A DNA stretch of 64,000 bases. It comes from Pseudomonadales bacterium. GTDB taxonomy: Bacteria > Pseudomonadota > Gammaproteobacteria > Pseudomonadales > Azotimanducaceae. Numbering within the stretch: position 1 is the first letter of the stretch; the number at the start of each line of letters is the position of its first letter. Made by a program: the position numbers and the translations under genes. The DNA lies in NCBI GenBank assembly GCA_022825925.1, contig JAJDVW010000016.1:1-64000 (forward strand). The letters run 5' to 3'. Below, piece after piece: positions 38,030 through 46,480 of the stretch. The notes beneath the pieces were generated by a model that had not been told where the DNA came from, did no database searches, and saw only the letters and a program-made list of their open reading frames with translations.

Positions 38030-38434
38030 GTGCGCGTCGTCATCGACACGAACGTATGGGTCAGTCAGTTGCTCCTGTCAGGCTCTCGCGCCGCGCGTGC
38101 CGTCGAAAAGGCGTTAAGTGAGTCCGAGGTCACGGTGTCGGAAGCGCTGCTCGAAGAACTGGCAGATGTGCTTTCCCGCGACAAGTTCGACCGCTACGCC
38201 ACCGTTCGGGATCGGGAGGACTACCTCCGCCGTGTCGCCCAGGTGACCAGGACGGTTCCGGTCCTCTCGGTGGTGGAGGACTGCAGAGACCCCGATGACA
38301 ACCGCTTGTTGGCATTGGCTCTGGACTCGCAAAGTGACTGCGTCGTCACGGGCGACAAGGATCTCCTTTCGCTTGACCCGTGGCGGAGGATTGCGATCGT
38401 TGCCCCGGCGACGTTCCTCGGCTGGCACGAGTAA
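38030..38434 (+). CDS. PIN-domain toxin (COG1569-type)
   Basis: A 134-residue putative ribonuclease with a GTG start. PIN-type acids are seen in VVIDTNVWVS, SEALLEELADVLSRDKFDRY, CRDPDDNRLLALAL and VVTGDKDLL. It is paired with a Phd-type antitoxin immediately upstream. Confidence 0.92.
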   Translation: MRVVIDTNVWVSQLLLSGSRAARAVEKALSESEVTVSEALLEELADVLSRDKFDRYATVRDREDYLRRVAQVTRTVPVLSVVEDCRDPDDNRLLALALDSQSDCVVTGDKDLLSLDPWRRIAIVAPATFLGWHE

Positions 38435-38545
38435 CCTACCTTGGGGGCGGGGGGCGCATGCCGACAGTGGCTTGGTTCCGTTCTCACACTTTCCTTTCCC
38501 CCCGCGGCCACGTAGCCTCGCGCACCAAACCCGAAGGAGAGAGCC

Positions 38546-38947
38546 ATGCGAACCATCGTTGCTGTCGTCGCCCTCGCGGTCGGCCTGGCGCTCGGCGCCT
38601 CGCTGGGGGTGGCGTACGCCGAGAGCGAGGCGACGCCCGCCGCCTACGTCGTCGTCGGAGGGCGCACCATCGACGCCGCGGGACTCGAGGCATACGGCGA
38701 GGTGGCCGGACCGCCCGCGCGGGAGGCGGGCATCGAGATGCTCGCGCGCGGCGAGGGGGACGGTCTGCACCTGGTGGAAGGAACGATGCCGACGGACGGC
38801 TTCATCGCCGTGGAGCGCTTCCGGTCGATGGAGGACTTCCTGGCGTTCTGGAACTCCGCCGACTACCAGCGGGCGATCGAACTGCGCAAGGGCAAGGTCG
38901 AACTCGACTTCGTTGTCGCGTTAGAGGCGGTGGAGGCGGTGGAGTGA
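38546..38947 (+). CDS. DUF1330 protein with signal peptide
   Basis: A 133-residue protein preceded by a good AAGGAGAGA ribosome site. Residues 1-25 are a signal peptide (VALAVGLALGASLGVAYA). The rest matches DUF1330 (AAYVVVGGRTIDAAGLEAYGE, then FRSMEDFLAFWNSADYQRAIELR), a dimeric alpha/beta-barrel fold with no defined reaction. Its TGA overlaps the GTG of the next, broken, gene. Confidence 0.9.
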   Translation: MRTIVAVVALAVGLALGASLGVAYAESEATPAAYVVVGGRTIDAAGLEAYGEVAGPPAREAGIEMLARGEGDGLHLVEGTMPTDGFIAVERFRSMEDFLAFWNSADYQRAIELRKGKVELDFVVALEAVEAVE

Positions 38948-39402
38948 CCGTCGTCGCGATCCACGTCGCTCCGGAGCGCGGGGGGCCGTGCGTGGCCCTC
39001 GAGCGGGGCGCCCTCGTGCCGGGACGCGGGATCGAGGGCGACAATCACCAGGCCCGGCCGAGCGGCGAGCCGGCCAGCGAATTGACTTACATCGAGGCGT
39101 AAACGGTGGACGCGTTCAACGCGGCCACCGGACTCGGCATTGACGCTGCCGCGACGCGACGCAACGTCCTCACGCGCGGTGTCGAACTGAATCCCCTGGT
39201 GGGACGGCGCTTCGCGGTCGGTACGGCCGTGCTGGAAGGTCTCGAACCCTGCGACCCGTGCGCGACGCTCGGCAAGCGGCTCGCGACGGCATCGGTGTCC
39301 GCCGCGGACGTGGTGAGGGCCCTCGCCGACCGCGGCGGGCTGCGGGCCCGCGTGGTGGAAGGCGGCGAGATCGCGCCGGGCGACGAGATTCGCCCGGTCT
39401 GA
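38944..39402 (+). pseudogene. MOSC-domain protein with an in-frame nonsense codon
   Basis: From the GTG at 38944 the frame encodes a MOSC-like start (GIEGDNHQ, ELTYIEA) and then TAA at 39100-39102, after which the same frame continues without a break into VDAFNAATGLGIDAAATRRNVLTRGVELNPLVGRRFAVG and CDPCATLGKR, the MOSC core with its conserved Cys. The family pattern has an acidic residue at the stop position, so a single G-to-T change (GAA to TAA) explains it. MOSC proteins handle sulfur or molybdenum-cofactor sulfuration. The product, if made, is truncated to 52 residues. Confidence 0.75.
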
Positions 39403-39406
39403 TCTC

Positions 39407-39811
39407 TTGTCCGGAGACGTCGACGTGTTTCCCTCGGACCTGCCGGCGCGCCCAGCGGCCGTCTCCGTGGCAGCGGGGCTGCTGCTGGGATCGGCCGTCG
39501 TGTTGCTGCTCGCCTGGGCCCTGTGGCCGGAGACCGTGGTCAGCAACGGGGCGCGCGTGTTCTTCGTGATGCTCTGGGCCGTGTTGGCCTACGGCGCGTA
39601 CCGTGGACTCGGCTGGGTCCGCGTGGCCATCGGCCTGGTCTTCCTGGCCTCCGCGTGGGGAGTGGCGAACGCCGAGTCGCTCGGGTCCGCCGTCGCCGAC
39701 ACGCCGGCGTCGGAGATCCTGTGTGCGGCCATGCAGGTGGCCGCGCTGGTGCTGCTGTGCCTGCCGGTGGCCGGCCGCTGGTTCGCGGCAGTCCGGGAGG
39801 TGGAAGCGTAG
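39407..39811 (+). CDS. Small integral membrane protein, unknown function
   Basis: 134 residues from a TTG at 39407 (a later GTG at 39425 is possible). It has about four hydrophobic helices (AVSVAAGLLLGSAVVLLLAWALW; VFFVMLWAVLAYGAYR; VAIGLVFLASAWGVANA; LCAAMQVAALVLLCLPVAG). No family recognised. It follows the MOSC remnant by 4 bases. Confidence 0.7.
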   Translation: MSGDVDVFPSDLPARPAAVSVAAGLLLGSAVVLLLAWALWPETVVSNGARVFFVMLWAVLAYGAYRGLGWVRVAIGLVFLASAWGVANAESLGSAVADTPASEILCAAMQVAALVLLCLPVAGRWFAAVREVEA

Positions 39812-39836
39812 GCCGTAGCGCGACCTTGCGGGCGCC

Positions 39837-40226
39837 TTACTCGCTCTTCGCGGAAAGCTGCAGCAGGATGCCGTGCGTGGACTTGGGATGCACGAACACC
39901 TGCGGGCCGCCCTCGCCGATCAGCCGGGCCCCGGCCTCGCGCATGGCGGCCGCCGTCTCGGCGACGTCGTCCACCTCGAAGGCGATCGTGTGGATGCCTT
40001 CGCCGCGGCCCTCGAGCGCGCGGCCGACCGCCCCGTTCGGGTCGGTGGGCGCCACCACTTCGATGAAGCCTCCGTTCGGGAGGTTGAAGAAGGCCTGCTT
40101 GATGCCGAGGGCTTCGCTCTCGTCGGTGCGGTCGAGGGTCAGTCCCAGGGCGTCGCGATAGGTCGCGATGCCTTCGTCGAGGTCCGAAACCCGGACTACC
40201 AGGTGGTCGAATCCAGTCATGGCCAT
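39837..40226 (-). CDS. Methylmalonyl-CoA epimerase-like VOC protein
   Basis: A 129-residue glyoxalase/VOC-fold protein with two beta-alpha-beta-beta-beta modules. GFDHLVVRVSDLDEGIATYRDALGL, GGFIEVVAPTDP and GIHTIAFEVDDVAE, with the C-terminal HPKSTHGILLQL, match methylmalonyl-CoA epimerases, whose metal ligands are His, Gln, His and Glu. It would interconvert methylmalonyl-CoA stereoisomers. Other VOC enzymes are possible. A GGAG site lies 7 bases before the ATG at 40226. Confidence 0.8.
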   Translation of the reverse strand: MAMTGFDHLVVRVSDLDEGIATYRDALGLTLDRTDESEALGIKQAFFNLPNGGFIEVVAPTDPNGAVGRALEGRGEGIHTIAFEVDDVAETAAAMREAGARLIGEGGPQVFVHPKSTHGILLQLSAKSE

Positions 40227-40399
40227 TGTGCGTCTCCAGGAGCGAAGGAGGAAACCGGGGCGCCTTGGCGGTGACTGCCGGCTCGGCGCCGCGCCGTCCC
40301 CCTCAGGCGGACCGGAGCTTATCAGATACGCGCCCGGGGCTCTGGAAAGACCCGGTGCCGCGGCATAAGGTAGCGTTCAACGCGGGACGGGAGCGGCCG

Positions 40400-40684
40400 A
40401 TGTCGGACGAACGGGGCCTCACGAATCACGAGATCACGATTGCGTTGGCGGGCGGCGCCGTCCTGGGGCCCTTTCGGGCGACCTGGAGCACGGAGATCGT
40501 CAGCGACGTCCGCGAACTGACGAGGGACTACGACGCATTCCTGCAGGGCGAGCCGCAGAAGCGCTTCAAGTATCACCTGCACGACGACGACAATCCGCAA
40601 CGGCCCATCTCGCACTCGCTCATCCTGAACTTCGAACACGTCACGGCGATCTACGACCGGGTCCTGCTGCACGAGCAGCCGTGA
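40400..40684 (+). CDS. Hypothetical protein, 94 residues
   Basis: MSDERGLTNHEITIALAGG... is a soluble protein with no signal or membrane segment. Notable stretches are LGPFRATWSTEIVSDVRELTRDYDAFLQGE and YHLHDDDNPQRPISHSL. I do not recognise the family. Its last 34 bases overlap the 3' end of the convergent TPMT-like gene. Confidence 0.65.
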   Translation: MSDERGLTNHEITIALAGGAVLGPFRATWSTEIVSDVRELTRDYDAFLQGEPQKRFKYHLHDDDNPQRPISHSLILNFEHVTAIYDRVLLHEQP

Positions 40685-41352
40685 CGCCGCTTCGGCACGA
40701 TGCGCCAGACCTTCTGGCGCACCGGGCTGGACGGCCCGCCGAGACCGGCCTCGGCGAATCTCGGTGGCGCCTCCGTGGTGTCCTCCGTGAACAGCTTGCC
40801 GATCTCCTGGCCGCCGTAGAGTTCATGCACCTCCGCCTCGGGCACCGAGAAGGGCGGACCGGCGACGCGGGACTGATCGTACTCGAGGGTCAGCAGCAGC
40901 GTGCGCACCCCCGGCGGCAGCAGGCGGGCGAGCACGGCGGCGTAGCGCCGCCGCATGTCGGGCGGCAGTGCGACCAGCGCGCCGCGGTCGTACACGCCCT
41001 GGATGCCCGCGAGCGTGGACTGGTCGAGATCGAACAGGTCGCCTTCGAGGATCGTGACGGAGCCGCCGCGATGGCGCACGAAGCGACCCTCGCGTCGGCT
41101 GTCGGGCACGAGGTTGGATTCGCTGAAGAACTCCCGGGCGGCGATGGCGGACAGCTCGCACCCGAGGACCTCGTGGCCCGCGTGGGCGAGCCAGGCCATG
41201 TCCCGGGTCTTGCCGCACAGGGGGACCAGCACCTTCGAGGCGGGATCGAGACCCACGCTCGGCCAGTGGCGGACGAGCGCCGGATTCACCTCGTCGCGGT
41301 GCCAGCCGAGTTGGTGCGTCCGCCAGCGTTCGAGCCAGAAATCGCTGTGCAT
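40651..41352 (-). CDS. tpm: Thiopurine S-methyltransferase family protein
   Basis: A 233-residue SAM-dependent methyltransferase. The N-terminal FWLERWRTHQLGWHRDEVNP and KVLVPLCGKTRDMAWLAHAGHEVLGCELS are diagnostic of the bacterial thiopurine/selenium-type methyltransferases, which methylate thiols, selenium or tellurium compounds. A link to the nearby selenoprotein is tempting but only inferred. Confidence 0.9.
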   Translation of the reverse strand: MHSDFWLERWRTHQLGWHRDEVNPALVRHWPSVGLDPASKVLVPLCGKTRDMAWLAHAGHEVLGCELSAIAAREFFSESNLVPDSRREGRFVRHRGGSVTILEGDLFDLDQSTLAGIQGVYDRGALVALPPDMRRRYAAVLARLLPPGVRTLLLTLEYDQSRVAGPPFSVPEAEVHELYGGQEIGKLFTEDTTEAPPRFAEAGLGGPSSPVRQKVWRIVPKRRHGCSCSRTRS

Positions 41353-41392
41353 GGGTCGCTCCCCGGCAACGTACCCCCGGGGCGACGTACGG

Positions 41393-42112
41393 CTACAGGT
41401 TGCGCCGGAACAGCGCGAACAGCCGTTCCCAGTGCCGCTCCGCGGACGGCTTGTGGTACTTGCCTTCGCGCTGGGGGAAGACGAACCCGTGGTCGGCGCC
41501 TGGATACCATTCGACGCGGTAGTTGATGCCGGTGGTCGCCAGGTGTTTCTCCAGCGGGTCGATCATCGACGGCGGCGCCAGCGGATCGAGTTCGGCGCAG
41601 CCGAAGTAGATCTCGCCCTGGATCCGGTCCGCGGTCTCGTGTGGGGCGTCCTCGCCGTAGAGACGTACGCCGTGGAACGACGCGGCGGCCTTGATCCGGT
41701 CGGGGAACGCGGCCGCGGCCGCGAACACGAAGGGCCCGCTCATGCAGTAGCCCACGGCGCCGACCGGGCCGCCGCGCGCGTTGTCGCGCTCCGCCGCGAA
41801 GTCGAGCAGCACCCGGGTGTCCTCGCAGATCATGGCGTCCGTCGTGGCGCCCATGAGTTCCCGCATGCGTTCGCGGGTCGCGCCCGGCATGCCCATGTGG
41901 AACTCGCGCACCTGGCGGTAGTACAGGTTCGGCAGCACGACGAAATAGCCCACCGTACCGATGCGGCGCGCCATGTCGTGCAGTTCCTCGCGCTTGCCCG
42001 GGGCGTCCATGTAGAAGATGACGAGCGGGAACGGGCCGCCCTCCTCGGGGTGCGTGACGAAGGTGTTCATCACGCCGTCGGGCGTCTGGATGTCGACTTC
42101 GGCTTCGATCAT
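41393..42112 (-). CDS. Dienelactone hydrolase family protein
   Basis: A 239-residue cytosolic alpha/beta hydrolase. The catalytic triad pattern is visible as Cys in GYCMSGP, Asp in CAELDPL and His in GADHGF, as in dienelactone hydrolases (nucleophile Cys rather than Ser). Substrates could be dienelactone or another ester or lactone. It is divergent from the next hydrolase operon. Confidence 0.88.
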   Translation of the reverse strand: MIEAEVDIQTPDGVMNTFVTHPEEGGPFPLVIFYMDAPGKREELHDMARRIGTVGYFVVLPNLYYRQVREFHMGMPGATRERMRELMGATTDAMICEDTRVLLDFAAERDNARGGPVGAVGYCMSGPFVFAAAAAFPDRIKAAASFHGVRLYGEDAPHETADRIQGEIYFGCAELDPLAPPSMIDPLEKHLATTGINYRVEWYPGADHGFVFPQREGKYHKPSAERHWERLFALFRRNL

Positions 42113-42207
42113 GGGCGGCTGGACCAGGCAAGGGAGGGCCGGCGATTATAGTCACCGGCGGGCTATGATCGCCCCGCATCCCGAAAGGAGAGAAAGGAGA
42201 CCCAGCC

Positions 42208-43062
42208 ATGCGCGCCATCCGCTGCCTGCTCGCCGGCCTCGTCCTGCTCGTGCTTGCGCCTGCCGAGCGCGCCGCGGCGGAGCCGGGCTACACGGCCGTG
42301 GTGAACGTCATCTACGGGCACAAGGCCGGCATGGCGCTCATCTACGACGTGTTCCGCCCGCGGGAGCCCAACGGCGCCGGCGTGCTGTTCATGGTGAGCG
42401 GCGGCTGGTTCTCCCGCTGGCAGCCGCCGCCGCGGCGCGTGGCCACGTTCGAACACCTGCTCGACGCCGGGTTCACCGTCTTCGCGGTGCACCACGGCAG
42501 CGCGCCGCGGTTCAAGGTGCCGGAGGCGGTCGCCGACGTGCGGCGCGCCGTGCGCCACGTGCGCATGAACGCGGCGGAACACGGGGTCGACCCGCGGCGG
42601 CTCGGCGCGCACGGCGGCAGCGCCGGCGGGCACCTGGCGCTCATGGTGGGGCTCGCGGGCGACGTGGGGGACGCGACCGCGGCAGACCCGGTGGAACGCG
42701 TCTCCGGTCACGTGCAGGCCGTGGTCGCGCTCTTTCCCCCGGTCGACCTGACCCGCATCGTCGGCCCGAACGAGCGATTCCCGGCCCTCGACTTCGACCC
42801 GGAACTCGCGGCGGGCGTTTCGCCCGTACGCTTCGCGAGTGCGGACGATCCGCCCGTGCTGCTGATCCACGGCGATGCCGACCGGCTCGTGCCCCTGGCC
42901 AACAGCACGCGCATGGGCGCGGCCCTGGACGCCGCCGGGGTCGCCAACGAGGTCGTCGTCATCGAGGGCGCGGAACACGGCTTCCGGGGCGCCGCGCAGG
43001 CCCGGTCGCGACAGGAGACGGTGGCGTTCTTCGAACGGCATCTCTCGGGGCCGCCCTCGTGA
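42208..43062 (+). CDS. Secreted alpha/beta hydrolase (esterase/lipase-like)
   Basis: A 284-residue protein with a signal peptide (MRAIRCLLAGLVLLVLAPAERAAA). The nucleophile serine is in GGSAGGHLALM, the acid in IHGDADRLVP and the histidine in GAEHGFRG. The arrangement matches carboxylesterases of the hormone-sensitive lipase/acetylesterase type. Its stop overlaps the start of the Gfo/Idh/MocA gene (GTGA), so the three genes 42.2-44.9 kb form one unit. Confidence 0.86.
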   Translation: MRAIRCLLAGLVLLVLAPAERAAAEPGYTAVVNVIYGHKAGMALIYDVFRPREPNGAGVLFMVSGGWFSRWQPPPRRVATFEHLLDAGFTVFAVHHGSAPRFKVPEAVADVRRAVRHVRMNAAEHGVDPRRLGAHGGSAGGHLALMVGLAGDVGDATAADPVERVSGHVQAVVALFPPVDLTRIVGPNERFPALDFDPELAAGVSPVRFASADDPPVLLIHGDADRLVPLANSTRMGAALDAAGVANEVVVIEGAEHGFRGAAQARSRQETVAFFERHLSGPPS

Positions 43063-44174
43063 CCGAAGCCGTACGGGTAGGCCTCATCGGCTGCGGCACG
43101 ATTGCCCCGGCGTACCTGAGGGCCGCGGCGACTTTCCGGGCGTTCGAGGTGGCCGCATGCGCCGACATCGACCCGGCCGCGGCCGCGAACACGGGCGCGG
43201 AGTTCGGGATCGAGCCGCTGTCCGTCGAGGCGCTGCTCGGCCGCGACGACATCGAGGCGATCCTCAATCTCACGGTGCCGGCCGCCCATGCCGAGGTCAA
43301 TCGATCCGCGCTGTCGGCCGGCAAGCACGTCTACTGCGAGAAACCCTTCGCGCTCGATTTCGCGGACGGCGTCGACGTGCTCGAGGCGGCCGACCGGGAC
43401 GGGCTCCGCGTGGGATGCGCGCCGGACACGTTCCTGGGCGGCGGCCACCAGACGGTGCGGGGCCTCATCGACGCCGGCGCGATCGGCCAGCCGGTGTCGG
43501 CCACGGCGTTCATGATGAACCACGGCCACGAGTCCTGGCATCCGAACCCCGACTTCTACTACCGGCCCGGCGGCGGTCCGCTGTTCGACATGGGACCGTA
43601 CTACCTGACGGCGCTGGTGCACGCGCTGGGACCGATTCGCCGGGTCGCCGCGCTGTGCGCCCGGGGCGTCGACACGCGTCGGATCGGCTCGAAGCCGCGG
43701 GCGGGGGAGACCATCCCGGTGGAGGTCGACACCCACGCGGCGGGCGTGCTGGAGTTCGACGGGGGCGCCGTGGCCACGGCCGTCATGAGCTTCGACGTCT
43801 GGCGGCATTCGAGCGGGCGGCTCGAGATTCACGGCGTGGAAGGAAGCCTGTCGGCGCCCGACCCGAACCGGTTCGGCGGGCCGGTGGGTCTCTCGGACGG
43901 CGGCGGGGAGTGGCGGGACGCGCCCCTGACGCATGGCTTCACCGACAACATGCGCAGCATCGGTCTGGCGGACCTGTGCACGGCGTTGCGCACCGGTCGG
44001 GCCCATCGGTGCAGCGGGGCGCTGGCGCTGCACGTCCTCGAGGCGATGGAGGCGTTCGGGCGGTCCGCCCGGGACGGTGTCCACGTCGCGCTGACGACCC
44101 GCCCGGAACGGCCTGCCCCGCTGCCGCGCGACCCTCTGCCGGGCGCCCTCGACGAAGGAGTCCTCGATGCCTGA
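43059..44174 (+). CDS. Gfo/Idh/MocA-family oxidoreductase
   Basis: A 371-residue NAD(P)-dependent dehydrogenase starting at GTG 43059. The N-terminal Rossmann motif [13 protein letters not shown], the [23 protein letters not shown] signature and the C-terminal alpha/beta domain are those of the glucose-fructose oxidoreductase superfamily. It is the middle gene of an operon with an esterase and a ThuA protein; Gfo/Idh/MocA and ThuA genes often occur together in carbohydrate metabolism. Confidence 0.92.
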   Translation: MTEAVRVGLIGCGTIAPAYLRAAATFRAFEVAACADIDPAAAANTGAEFGIEPLSVEALLGRDDIEAILNLTVPAAHAEVNRSALSAGKHVYCEKPFALDFADGVDVLEAADRDGLRVGCAPDTFLGGGHQTVRGLIDAGAIGQPVSATAFMMNHGHESWHPNPDFYYRPGGGPLFDMGPYYLTALVHALGPIRRVAALCARGVDTRRIGSKPRAGETIPVEVDTHAAGVLEFDGGAVATAVMSFDVWRHSSGRLEIHGVEGSLSAPDPNRFGGPVGLSDGGGEWRDAPLTHGFTDNMRSIGLADLCTALRTGRAHRCSGALALHVLEAMEAFGRSARDGVHVALTTRPERPAPLPRDPLPGALDEGVLDA

Positions 44175-44856
44175 GCCACGCGTCTTCATCACCTGGGGCG
44201 GCTGGGACGGCCACGAGCCGGAAGCGACCGCGGGCATCTTCGCGGAGGCGCTGCGTGGGGACGGCTGCGACGTGACCGTCTCGGACTCGCTCGCCCCGCT
44301 GGCGGACGAGGCCTTCATGGGGACGGTGGACCTCGTGGTCCCGGTCTGGACCATGGCCCGTATCGGGCGGGAGGAAGAGCGCGGCCTGCTGCGCGCCGTT
44401 CGGGAAGGCACGGGGTGCGCCGGATGGCACGGCGGGATGGGCGACGCCTTCCGCGCCAACGTCGAGTACCAGTTCATGGTCGGCGGCCAGTTCATCTGTC
44501 ATCCGGGCGGGATCATCGACTACACGGTCAAGATCGTCTCGGACGACCCGATCGTCGCCGGATTGAGCGACTTCGCGATGCGCTCGGAGCAGTACTTCAT
44601 GCACGTCGATCCGTCGAACGAGGTGCTGGCGACTACCACGTTCGACGGCCGCCACTGGGGCATCGACTGGGTGGAGGGCGTCGTCATGCCCGTCTGCTGG
44701 AAGAAGCGCTACGGCGCCGGGCGCGTCTTCTACAGCTCGCTCGGCCACGTGGCCGCGGACTTCGACGTGCCCGAGGCGCGCGAGATCATGCGGCGCGGCT
44801 GTCACTGGGCGATGCGGCGTGGCGAGGCCGGGGCATTCCGTTCCTCGGGAACCTGA
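44167..44856 (+). CDS. ThuA-domain protein
   Basis: A 229-residue class I glutamine amidotransferase-like protein. [32 protein letters not shown] and [19 protein letters not shown] are typical of ThuA proteins linked to trehalose and other sugar use. The ATG lies inside the 3' end of the upstream dehydrogenase gene (8-base overlap). Confidence 0.9.
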   Translation: MPEPRVFITWGGWDGHEPEATAGIFAEALRGDGCDVTVSDSLAPLADEAFMGTVDLVVPVWTMARIGREEERGLLRAVREGTGCAGWHGGMGDAFRANVEYQFMVGGQFICHPGGIIDYTVKIVSDDPIVAGLSDFAMRSEQYFMHVDPSNEVLATTTFDGRHWGIDWVEGVVMPVCWKKRYGAGRVFYSSLGHVAADFDVPEAREIMRRGCHWAMRRGEAGAFRSSGT

Positions 44857-44875
44857 ACGGAAGCTGACCCGCGAG

Positions 44876-44897
44876 CCCTGCCGGGAAACCGGCAGGG
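44876..44897 (+). terminator. Perfect 9-bp hairpin with GAAA tetraloop after the ThuA operon
   Basis: CCCTGCCGG-GAAA-CCGGCAGGG is a perfect stem capped by a GNRA tetraloop, 20 bases after the ThuA stop. There is no T tract, so it is terminator-like rather than a standard intrinsic terminator. A consensus -10 hexamer TATAAT for degQ lies downstream at 44932-44937. Confidence 0.5.
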
Positions 44898-44931
44898 TGG
44901 CGCCGCCGACCTTGGGCGTGTGCGGCGTCCA

Positions 44932-44937
44932 TATAAT
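44932..44937 (+). promoter_or_regulatory. Consensus -10 box upstream of degQ
   Basis: An exact TATAAT about 48 bases before the degQ ATG. The best -35-like sequence, TTGGGC at 44912-44917, leaves only a 14-base spacer, so the -35 is uncertain. Confidence 0.45.
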
Positions 44938-44984
44938 GGGCGCGGGACGGCGAGTTGTACCGTGACCTGGAGGTTCCCTTGACG

Positions 44985-46352
44985 ATGCGTACCCAGTTTC
45001 CCCCCCTGTTTCGCCTTGCGCTGCTTGCCCGCCATGTACTGCTTGGCGCGGCCGGCATCGCCCTCGCGGCTACCGCGGCGGCTTCCGAGAAGCTCACGGT
45101 GGCGCCCGTGCTCAAGGAGGTCACGCCGGCCGTGGTGAACATCTCGGTGCGGGGGCGGCGCGTGCAGCAGAACCCGATGCTCGACGATCCCATCTTCCGG
45201 CGTTTCTTCAATGCGCCCGGACGGCGCAGCGTGCCCATCCAGGGCATCGGCTCCGGCGTGATCGTCGACCGTGACGAGGGTCTCGTCGTGACCAACCACC
45301 ACGTGGTCAACGGCGCCGAAGAGGTCGTCGTGACGCTGCAGGACCGGCGCGAGTTCGAGGCGACCCTGGTGGGCAGCGACCCGGGCACCGACGTGGCGCT
45401 CCTGCGCATCGAGGCGGACGACCTGGTGGCGCTCCCGCCGGGCGACTCGGACTCGCTGGAGGTGGGCGATTTCGTGGTGGCCATCGGCAACCCGTTCGGC
45501 CTGGGTCAGACGGTGACGCTCGGGATCGTGAGCGCCCTCGGACGCAGCGGCCTGGGGATCGAGGCGTACGAGGACTTCATACAAACCGACGCGTCGATCA
45601 ACCGGGGCAACTCGGGCGGCGCCCTGGTGGACCTCGACGGTCAGCTCGTGGGTATCAATACCGCCATCAACTCGCCGAGCGGGGGGAGCGTCGGCATCGG
45701 CTTCGCGGTCCCGACCCGGATGGTGAAGGCCGTCGTCGAGCAGTTGCTCGAGTTCGGCGAGGTCCGGCGCGGCGTGCTGGGCGTCGTGATCTCCAACGTC
45801 AGCCCGGACGTGGCGGAAGGCCTGGGCCTGGACGCGGCCACGGGCGCCGTCGTGTCGCAGGTGATGGAAGGCTCGCCCGCCGAGCAGGCGGACATCCGGC
45901 CCTACGACGTGATCGTCAGCATCGACGGCGAGGAGGTCCAGGGCGCCGCCGACCTGCGCAACAGGGTCGGGCTCGTACGGGTCGGGGAGGAGGTCGTCGT
46001 GGGCCTGCTCAGGGAAGGCGAGCGAGTCGAGAAGACCGTCGCCATCGGGGAAGGGCAGTTTGCGTCCGCCTCGGCCGGCACTTCCTCCGACCGCTTCGCC
46101 GGGGCGGAGTTCCGCGACATCGGACCACAGCATCCGTTGGCCGGGGAGGTGCGGGGCGTGGAAGTGGCGCGGGTGGAGCCGGGCAGCGGGCCGGCCCGCG
46201 CCGGTCTGCGCGAGGGGGACATCGTCCTCGCGGTGAATCGGCGCCAGGTCGCGAACACCCGGGAGTTCTTCGAGATCGTCAACGAACAGGACCGGGCGCT
46301 GGCCCTCTACGTGCAGCGCGGCAATACCCGGACGTTCATCGCGATACGCTGA
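44985..46352 (+). CDS. degQ: DegQ/HtrA-family periplasmic serine endoprotease
   Basis: A 455-residue Do-type protease with a signal peptide (MRTQFPPLFRLALLAR... ATAAAS). The triad is His106 (TNHHVV), Asp136 (GTDVALL) and Ser210 (RGNSGGAL). A first PDZ domain follows at about residues 250-345 and a second, shorter one at the C-terminus (HPLAGEVRGVEVARVEPGSG, GLREGDIVLAVNRRQV). It degrades or refolds misfolded envelope proteins. I chose the ATG at 44985 because it gives a clean signal peptide. The gene name is by family; DegP and DegQ are hard to separate. Confidence 0.93.
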   Translation: MRTQFPPLFRLALLARHVLLGAAGIALAATAAASEKLTVAPVLKEVTPAVVNISVRGRRVQQNPMLDDPIFRRFFNAPGRRSVPIQGIGSGVIVDRDEGLVVTNHHVVNGAEEVVVTLQDRREFEATLVGSDPGTDVALLRIEADDLVALPPGDSDSLEVGDFVVAIGNPFGLGQTVTLGIVSALGRSGLGIEAYEDFIQTDASINRGNSGGALVDLDGQLVGINTAINSPSGGSVGIGFAVPTRMVKAVVEQLLEFGEVRRGVLGVVISNVSPDVAEGLGLDAATGAVVSQVMEGSPAEQADIRPYDVIVSIDGEEVQGAADLRNRVGLVRVGEEVVVGLLREGERVEKTVAIGEGQFASASAGTSSDRFAGAEFRDIGPQHPLAGEVRGVEVARVEPGSGPARAGLREGDIVLAVNRRQVANTREFFEIVNEQDRALALYVQRGNTRTFIAIR

Positions 46353-46386
46353 TCCCGTCGGCATCGGTTGACGGCTCGGAAGGCGC

Positions 46387-46404
46387 GCCGGAGACGTCTC
46401 CGGC
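46387..46404 (+). terminator. 18-bp perfect palindrome after degQ
   Basis: GCCGGAGACGTCTCCGGC can form a 7-bp stem with an ACGT loop. It sits 35 bases after the degQ stop and lacks a T run, so a terminator role is possible but unproven; it could equally be a protein-binding site. Confidence 0.35.
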
Positions 46405-46480
46405 AAACGGCCGTGACGGGGGCCCGCGGCGACGGTCGAATCCGTTTGTCACGGCTACCCCGTTGGTTTAGGGTTGCCGC

